Of a stretch of DNA of 38,955 nucleotides, positions 34,024-38,955 are shown one piece after another. Position 1 is the first letter of the stretch. Each line of letters opens with the position of its first letter. The notes below the pieces were generated by a model that worked only from the letters and a program-made list of their open reading frames with translations, was not told where the DNA came from and made no database searches. The stretch comes from UBA1563 sp041667115 (lineage in GTDB: Bacteria > Bacteroidota > Ignavibacteria > Ignavibacteriales > Ignavibacteriaceae), in contig JBAYFO010000033.1 of assembly GCA_041667115.1 (NCBI GenBank), positions 1 to 38,955 of the forward strand, given 5' to 3'. A program made the position numbers and the translations under genes.

Positions 34024-34521
34024 TCATTCGGCAACTCGCACTTGTGCAGGGCGCAGTAATTCATTATTCCAGAGATAACCCCGGCGCAATTCATCAACCA
34101 CCATTCCCTGTTCACTACTTTCATTTTTCGCCATCGCAACTGCCTCATGCAAATTATGGTCAAATAGAGTTCCGACACTTTCGAAAGGGATGACTCCCTG
34201 CGCTTCCAATAATGCAAGGAATTTTTTGTGGATGATTCGCACTCCATTCACAAAGGGTTGATCCGCATCATCCACATACTCAAACGCTTTTTCCATATCG
34301 TCGAGAATTCCTAATAGACCAAGTATCACTCCCCGTTTTCCTTCCTCGGCAAGTTTATTAATATCATGTTCAATGCGGCGGCGATAGTTTTTGAAATCAG
34401 CAAGTGAGCGCAGAGTCCGGTCACGCTCGTTTATTAGTTCTTCCTGCAATCTCTCTATCTCTGTCGCAAGATCAGCCCGTGGCAGTAAGCTTTGTTCATC
34501 TTCGTGTATTTCTACTTTCAT
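34024..34521 (-). CDS. grpE: GrpE nucleotide exchange factor
   Basis: A 165-residue GrpE. A long N-terminal helix (about 18-75) carries RSLADFKNYRRRIEHD, and the C-terminal beta domain has FDHNLHEAVA and GYLWNNELLRPAQVRV. The classic signature near the end (GY-x-x-x-x-x-LRPA-x-V) is kept. It exchanges ADP for ATP on DnaK. The ATG at 34521 has GAGGTG upstream. It lies between an Old Yellow Enzyme and DnaJ in the same direction; DnaK is not nearby, so this looks like an extra set of co-chaperones serving a DnaK encoded elsewhere. Confidence 0.93.
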   Translation of the reverse strand: MKVEIHEDEQSLLPRADLATEIERLQEELINERDRTLRSLADFKNYRRRIEHDINKLAEEGKRGVILGLLGILDDMEKAFEYVDDADQPFVNGVRIIHKKFLALLEAQGVIPFESVGTLFDHNLHEAVAMAKNESSEQGMVVDELRRGYLWNNELLRPAQVRVAE

Positions 34522-34543
34522 TGTACACCTCTAATGTTTTTCA

Positions 34544-35650
34544 TTAATTTATTGGTTCTCGTCCTTTAGTCTGCATAGGATAATCTGTATATCCTTTTTC
34601 ACCCGGAGAATAAAATGTATTCATATCAAGTTCATTTGATACCGGCCAGCCGTTAGCAAACCGTTCAACAAGATCGGGGTTATTAATAAAGGGTTTGCCG
34701 AATGCAATAAGATCAGCAAGCCCGTTTTTTATTTCAGTTTCAGCCCGTTCCATCGTATATCCGCCGCTCAACATAATCGTGTTCTCAAATTTTTTACGAA
34801 TACTCTTTTTAATTTTGATGGGCACTTCCGGCGCACCCATTGCGCTGTGATCTACCAAATGGATATAAAGTATTTTTAGACTATTCAGTTTTTTAGCAAG
34901 ATATTTGTAAGTCTTATCAATTTCAGAATAGTGTGGCATATCGCTTGCAACACCATAAGGAGATAATCGTAACCCAACTTTATTTTTCCCGATCTCTTCA
35001 ATGGTCCCTTCGATTATTTCCAAAAGAAAACGGCATCGGTTTTTAATACTGCCGCCGTACTTATCTTTCCTAACATTACTCACCGGAGATAAAAATTGTT
35101 CTACGAGATATCCGTTAGCTCCATGAAGTTCGATACCATCAAATCCTGCTTTTACTGCATTAGCAGCTGCGGCAATGTATTCTTGTTTAGTACGATTGAT
35201 TTCTTTCAAAGTCATTTTTTTTGGAACTGGAAAATCCTGCAGCCCATGAGCATCCGTCCACATTTGTCCAGCCGGTTTAACAGCTGAAGGAGCAAGAATT
35301 ACAGCATCCTCAGGCATATTCGCCTGATGACTAATACGCCCGGTGTGCATAAGTTGCACAAAGATCTTCCCGCCTTTTGCATGCACGGTGTCTGTTATTT
35401 TTCTCCAACCTTCCACTTGTTCATCGCTGTAAATTCCAGGAATGCGGCTATACCCAAGACCATTCGGAGAAGGAGAAGTTCCTTCAGTAATGATAAGCCC
35501 TGCAGCGGCACGTTGTCCATAATATTCTGTCATCAAATCGTTCGGTACATTGCCAATTGCACGTGAGCGGGTCATAGGAGCCATAACGATTCTATTTTTA
35601 AGGTTGATGCGACCTAGTTTATATGGGCTCATCAGTTTAACTTTTTTCAT
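34544..35650 (-). CDS. Old Yellow Enzyme family FMN oxidoreductase (NemA-like)
   Basis: A 368-residue TIM-barrel flavoprotein. Landmarks: RIVMAPMTRSRA at the N-terminus, the substrate-binding HGANGYL (His and Asn of the HxxN type), FLSPVSNVRKDKYGGS with the conserved RxDxYGG-like loop, and LSGGYT plus FGKPFINNPDL for the FMN phosphate. It would reduce enones, N-ethylmaleimide-type compounds, nitroesters or aldehydes using NAD(P)H. It starts 36 bp after the decarboxylase gene. Reactive electrophile defence is the likely role; the substrate is not decided. Confidence 0.93.
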   Translation of the reverse strand: MKKVKLMSPYKLGRINLKNRIVMAPMTRSRAIGNVPNDLMTEYYGQRAAAGLIITEGTSPSPNGLGYSRIPGIYSDEQVEGWRKITDTVHAKGGKIFVQLMHTGRISHQANMPEDAVILAPSAVKPAGQMWTDAHGLQDFPVPKKMTLKEINRTKQEYIAAAANAVKAGFDGIELHGANGYLVEQFLSPVSNVRKDKYGGSIKNRCRFLLEIIEGTIEEIGKNKVGLRLSPYGVASDMPHYSEIDKTYKYLAKKLNSLKILYIHLVDHSAMGAPEVPIKIKKSIRKKFENTIMLSGGYTMERAETEIKNGLADLIAFGKPFINNPDLVERFANGWPVSNELDMNTFYSPGEKGYTDYPMQTKGREPIN

Positions 35651-35686
35651 TTCATATCTCCTTCTTTAATTTTAGTATTTTACTTA

Positions 35687-37354
35687 TTAATCAAGTTGAT
35701 TTGTCTTTGCCATCGATCGTCCGGCACTGCGAAGTGATTCGGGACAGTCCAGCCGACCGGTATGAATTTCAATAAATACAAGTCCGTCCGCTTTAGCTGC
35801 TTTATCGAGCGCTTCTTCAAGTTCACCTTCTGTGCGGACATCAAGTCCAGTTCCTCCTCCAAATATTTCCACCAGTTTATGATAGTGCCAGGGTTGAATA
35901 TCGTTGTATGGATGGTCAACGATTACACGTTCTATCGTGTATCCATCATTATTGATAAGGAAAATAATTGGCTTCAGATTATTCCGAATCATCGTAGACA
36001 AATCCTGACAAGTAACTTGAAAAGAACCATCGCCAATAAATAATATAGCTTTGCGATCCTGCGCCGCCATACAAGCACCCAAAGTGGCACCGACCGTATA
36101 GCCGATCGATCCATAAAAAGTCTGGCCTATGAACGTCACTCCTTCAGGCATGAGCGTTTCCGCAGCACTGAAAAGAGAGACACCTGTTTCCGCAATAACC
36201 ATAGAATTATTTTCAATAAAATGACTCATGCGGTCGAAGAAACGTTTGACAGTAATTGGTTTCGCTACATCAGGCATGTAAGTTTCCGTATGTCTGTGTA
36301 CACAACTATTAGATGCACACTGGATATCCAAAGTTGTGGTATCCCGTCGTGAAAGTTTTTCCGTTAGCCCAAGAATAAAATCATGGAGATGCACATGCTC
36401 ATAGTAATGGTGTTTGATCTTAACGTAACCGATATTGCCGCTAATCATCTTTGAATCGTCCATGTTTGTTGTAAAACCGCCAGTATTAAAATCGGTCATT
36501 AGTGTCCCAAGTTTTAAAATGCAGTCTGCGGACTCAACGCGATTTTTTACATAGTCACGGCTCCGGTCTCCTTCAAAGAGTCCAATGAATTGCGGATGAT
36601 GTTCAGATAGGAGCGTTTTACCCAGCATCATAGTTACATATGGAAAACCAGTTTTGTCGAGAAACCCGGCAAATTCTTTTTGTAGTTTGAAGCGTAACAA
36701 CTCAACATCGCCAATGACAATAGGTTTCTGCGCCTTATCCAGCATTTTAACCGCTTCCTTTATCGCCTCAGCAAGTGCATCCTTATTGCTTTGGGGACGA
36801 GTTGGAAAATTAAAAGGAGCCGGTCTGTTACATTTCATCATCACCACATCTGCAGGAAGACTAATGTAAACCGGTTGCTGGTGTAAAATGCATTCCGACA
36901 ACACACGGTCAATTTCAGCCGGGGCAGTTTCCGCGGAAACAAGCTGGGTTGATGCGACAGTAATTTTCTCATACATCTTCATGGGGATTTGATAATCCCC
37001 TAAAGTGTGATGCAACAGCGGTCGTGTGCGGAAATTAATTGTAGCGGGAGAACCGGTAATAACAACTACCGGAACTCTTTCGGCAAATGCGCCTGCAACA
37101 CCGTTAATGGCGCTTAGTTCTCCAACACCATAAGTAGAAGAGAATGCACCAATACCCCGGATGCGAGCGTAGCCGTCGGCTGCATAAGCCGCGTTGAGTT
37201 CGTTGCACGTACCGATATATTTCATATCACTCTTCAGAACTTCGTTGAAAAATCCGAGAACAAAATCTCCCGGGACACCAAAGAGATGATCCACTCCAAT
37301 CTCCTTCAACCTGATTAGCAGGTATTCGGCAACCGTACTTTGTGAATTTACCAT
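35687..37354 (-). CDS. Pyruvate/2-oxo acid decarboxylase, thiamine diphosphate dependent
   Basis: A 555-residue ThDP enzyme. Catalytic Glu52 is in GTCNELNAAYAADGYAR, the His pair H115-H116 of pyruvate decarboxylases is in PLLHHTLGDYQ, and the ThDP motif is GDGSFQVTCQDLSTM...INNDGYTIE near 430-470. The His pair separates decarboxylases of the PDC/indolepyruvate decarboxylase type from acetolactate synthases. It converts a 2-oxo acid to an aldehyde plus CO2; pyruvate and aromatic or branched oxo acids are all possible. With the alcohol dehydrogenase at 15442-16470 it could form alcohol. It follows the PRC-barrel gene at 29 bp. Confidence 0.92.
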   Translation of the reverse strand: MVNSQSTVAEYLLIRLKEIGVDHLFGVPGDFVLGFFNEVLKSDMKYIGTCNELNAAYAADGYARIRGIGAFSSTYGVGELSAINGVAGAFAERVPVVVITGSPATINFRTRPLLHHTLGDYQIPMKMYEKITVASTQLVSAETAPAEIDRVLSECILHQQPVYISLPADVVMMKCNRPAPFNFPTRPQSNKDALAEAIKEAVKMLDKAQKPIVIGDVELLRFKLQKEFAGFLDKTGFPYVTMMLGKTLLSEHHPQFIGLFEGDRSRDYVKNRVESADCILKLGTLMTDFNTGGFTTNMDDSKMISGNIGYVKIKHHYYEHVHLHDFILGLTEKLSRRDTTTLDIQCASNSCVHRHTETYMPDVAKPITVKRFFDRMSHFIENNSMVIAETGVSLFSAAETLMPEGVTFIGQTFYGSIGYTVGATLGACMAAQDRKAILFIGDGSFQVTCQDLSTMIRNNLKPIIFLINNDGYTIERVIVDHPYNDIQPWHYHKLVEIFGGGTGLDVRTEGELEEALDKAAKADGLVFIEIHTGRLDCPESLRSAGRSMAKTNQLD

Positions 37355-37383
37355 CTAATCATTCTCCATTTTGATGTTCAAGA

Positions 37384-38142
37384 CTACCATGGTTTTAAAT
37401 TTTCTCCGTAATGGTCAAAGAGTTCTCTTTCAGCAATCATATCTACCGGTTGAGAAGGATCAAACTCAGGGCTATTCTTTATTGATTCCAACGTAAGATT
37501 AACATAAACTTTTGATTCTCCCCAATCGATACGGTTAATCCAACGAGGTAAAATAAGAACTTTTCTTCCCGGCAGCCAGTTGGTTGTGTCCACAACCATG
37601 AAGCGAATATTCCATTTTTCATCATCAATTATATAATCTTCCACATGTCCGATTTCTCCATCTTTAGCTTGAATATAATACCCCTCCACTTTCTCTGTGC
37701 TGCGTAAGTGAAGATCATCGGGATGTTGTTTCTCAGAATTTTTTTCTTTCTTCACCGGGTTAATATCGTAGATGGGGATATACGGGCTCATTCCAACCGC
37801 TCCATCGTAAAACACATTATCCCAATAAAGCGGAAACCCGTAATGGGTAAACAATTTAATTTCGTGTTGGCGGGATACGGTTTTTTGAGTTTCAAAATCG
37901 GGACTATTGCGAACCTGGTCCATGGTTAGATTTACCTGGAATGTTTGTGACTTCCAATCAGTTAAGCCCAGTGCTGCATGCGGAATAATTATTTTTTTCT
38001 CATTCAACCAATTACCTGTTTCCACAACCAGGTAACGAATTGACCATGTGATATCATCAAAGTAGAACTCGCTTACTTTTCCCAGCTCACCATCTTTTGC
38101 CTTAATGGTGTAACCAACTAGACTATTTACACTTCGTTTCAT
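37384..38142 (-). CDS. Protein with two PRC-barrel domains
   Basis: A 252-residue soluble protein made of two PRC-barrel units. Unit 1 (about 4-75) starts SLVGYTIKAKDGELGKVSEF and unit 2 (about 145-220) starts VEGYYIQAKDGEIGHVEDY; both continue with W-x-I-R-(Y/F)-(L/M)-VV-(E/D)-T-x-NWL. After each unit comes a helix with (N/R)SP(E/D)F and a (L)F(T/D)HYG motif, so this is an internal duplication of about 120 residues. PRC-barrels occur in photosynthetic reaction centres and RNA maturation, but this stand-alone type is uncharacterised and common in stress loci. It starts 67 bp after the Met-rich small protein. Confidence 0.88.
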   Translation of the reverse strand: MKRSVNSLVGYTIKAKDGELGKVSEFYFDDITWSIRYLVVETGNWLNEKKIIIPHAALGLTDWKSQTFQVNLTMDQVRNSPDFETQKTVSRQHEIKLFTHYGFPLYWDNVFYDGAVGMSPYIPIYDINPVKKEKNSEKQHPDDLHLRSTEKVEGYYIQAKDGEIGHVEDYIIDDEKWNIRFMVVDTTNWLPGRKVLILPRWINRIDWGESKVYVNLTLESIKNSPEFDPSQPVDMIAERELFDHYGENLKPW

Positions 38143-38209
38143 ATTTACTCCTTGTTAACTAATTATTTTCTATTCTCTGTTTTGTTATTTATAATAAATC
38201 ATGACTTAA

Positions 38210-38428
38210 TTAATTTTTCTTTTTAAAGAGCAACCACCCGATTAAGACACCAAGAAGAAGAGTAACAATGGTAGGATACAGCCTCCAATTATTTCCGCCC
38301 ATCGAATGGTTTTCATTCATCCTTCCAATTATTCCGCTGTCCATCATTGTTCCGCTGCCGAAATACAAAAAAAGCACTACTATAACTAGTAGCGCAATGA
38401 CTAAATATCTATTGTTTGTTTTATCCAT
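38210..38428 (-). CDS. Small Met-rich membrane protein, paralogue B
   Basis: A 72-residue protein with membrane segments at about 8-25 and 50-68. The loop between them contains GTMMDSGIIGRMNENHSMGG, rich in Met and with one His, and the end reads LLLGVLIGWLLFKKKN. It shares architecture and the PT-x-V-x-LLL-x-VL-x-GW end pattern with the protein at 16512-16730. It is the first gene after element copy 7, 186 bp downstream, and has AAGGAGATTAAT-type spacing to its ATG. Function unknown. Confidence 0.78.
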   Translation of the reverse strand: MDKTNNRYLVIALLVIVVLFLYFGSGTMMDSGIIGRMNENHSMGGNNWRLYPTIVTLLLGVLIGWLLFKKKN

Positions 38429-38614
38429 TTAATTAATCTCCTTAAGTAGTGTAAGTTAAATTTTATTTTAGGACTGAAATTTTAATTGTATTTTATTTTT
38501 GATTTTACTATGTGAACATAACGCTCGATTTTTTTATGCTTGCGCCCGATGACCTTATGATAAATGGAAAAGCAATCTTGTGCTTTATAAAACTATGCAG
38601 GAGGCTGTCTTAAT

Positions 38615-38660
38615 TCAATCGTACAAAGGGATGAAAAAGGAACTACATCTTTTGGGTGAG
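38615..38660 (-). promoter_or_regulatory. Conserved regulatory element, copy 7
   Basis: On the plus strand: TCAATCGTA, CAAAGGGATGAAAAA, GGAACTA, CATCTTTTGGG. It heads the group from the Met-rich protein to the P-type ATPase. The 443-bp gap (38429-38871) has no other gene I can support; a 63-codon frame at 38669-38860 looks spurious. Confidence 0.8.
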
Positions 38661-38741
38661 GAAATTATTCAACGCAGATTATAGATAGTAATTGCATCGA
38701 TACCGTAGAATCTTTCATTGATTCCATCACAAGCAATATCT

Positions 38742-38766
38742 TGCCACGAGGGCATCCTCGATGGCA
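38742..38766 (-). terminator. GC-rich hairpin downstream of the cupin gene
   Basis: TGCCA-CGAGG (38742-38751), a four-base loop and CCTCG-A-TGGCA (38756-38766) form a 10-bp stem with one bulged A, about 106 bp past the cupin stop codon. It could be its terminator; on the minus strand the stem is followed by AGATATTGC with no T run, so this is tentative. Confidence 0.4.
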
Positions 38767-38871
38767 GAGTACAACAATCACAGCCCAATACTGATTCGGA
38801 TTTGTTAGTTGGTATTGTTTGCAACTTATTTCTTTGCTCAGTGACTAAACAACTCGGCATAGAACGTAATT

Positions 38872-38955
38872 TTATTTAATCATAGTTAAAAGCATTTTGG
38901 ATTTTACCGTCGCTTTTAATCCGTGAGGAATATTCGGCGGCATTACTATCATTTC
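38872..38955 (-). CDS. Cupin-domain protein, C-terminal end only
   Basis: The last 27 codons of a minus-strand gene that runs off the right edge (the frame is open to base 38955; TAA at 38872-38874). The residues read MIVMPPNIPHGLKATVKSKM followed by a short hydrophobic end. The pattern PPNIPHGLKA is typical of the last strands of small cupins, where the His is a metal ligand. The start and most of the domain are outside the window, so the function is not known. Confidence 0.6.
   Translation of the reverse strand, partial: EMIVMPPNIPHGLKATVKSKMLLTMIK

Noticed and set aside
4139..38660. The seven repeats as a CRISPR array or transposon ends
   Set aside because: Copies are kilobases apart, always intergenic, all in one orientation, without spacers, target duplications or transposase.
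38669..38860. 63-codon minus-strand frame between the cupin end and element copy 7
   Set aside because: It overlaps a hairpin, has no ribosome binding site and no protein-like pattern.
1..38955. tRNA, rRNA or riboswitch genes
   Set aside because: No cloverleaf-like segment, rRNA stretch or known riboswitch core was seen in the gaps read on both strands.

Overview
The window looks like a chromosomal segment from the Bacteroidota/Chlorobiota side of the tree, and Ignavibacteria-like is my best guess. The reasons are moderate AT richness, the style of the multi-PAS kinases, the PRC-barrel, YtxH and DUF4398 proteins, and a GT4-GH130 pair. The assignment rests on protein style only, because there is no rRNA or other phylogenetic marker. 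No tRNA, rRNA, CRISPR array or transposase was seen.

Layout. (1) Bases 1-3759, plus strand: the C-terminal part of a type IIG (Eco57I-like) restriction-modification enzyme, cut by the window edge, and a tightly linked coiled-coil protein of unknown function. (2) Bases 3886-38955: essentially every gene lies on the minus strand, forming a 35-kb accessory block rich in stress-type functions. Read in the direction of transcription (right to left), it holds: the end of a cupin gene; a small Met-rich membrane protein, a double PRC-barrel protein, a pyruvate decarboxylase-type enzyme, an Old Yellow Enzyme, GrpE, a CbpA-like DnaJ and a P-type H+-ATPase; two DUF4398 lipoproteins (one with an OmpA domain), a tail-anchored exported protein and a clan CD peptidase-like lipoprotein; a six-PAS histidine kinase with a CheY-like receiver; YtxH; a small protein coupled to a B12/radical SAM enzyme, a 40-residue membrane peptide, Dps, a GT4-glycosidase fusion, a GH130 phosphorylase, a second Met-rich membrane protein, a zinc alcohol dehydrogenase, a lipoprotein, several small proteins and a GT-C membrane glycosyltransferase; then KaiC, CheB-CheR-PAS, a PAS histidine kinase split by a stop codon, and a NarL-type regulator; finally a 45-residue Lys-rich protein.

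The strongest unexplained signal is a conserved non-coding element present seven times. Its core on the minus strand is TTTTTCATCCYTTTG, followed by four free bases and ATT. Every copy is intergenic, in the same orientation, and 47-186 bp upstream of the first gene of a minus-strand gene group. The copies divide the block into seven putative transcription units, so the block reads as one co-regulated stress regulon gathered in one place. The regulator (alternative sigma factor or DNA-binding response regulator) is not identified; the NarL-type regulator inside the block is one candidate.

Together the genes suggest survival under energy or redox stress: iron/DNA protection (Dps), protein folding (GrpE/DnaJ), proton extrusion (P-type ATPase), fermentative electron disposal (decarboxylase plus alcohol dehydrogenase), enone reduction (OYE), envelope reinforcement (OmpA/DUF4398, PRC, YtxH), oligosaccharide metabolism (GT4/GH130) and signalling (KaiC, PAS kinases).
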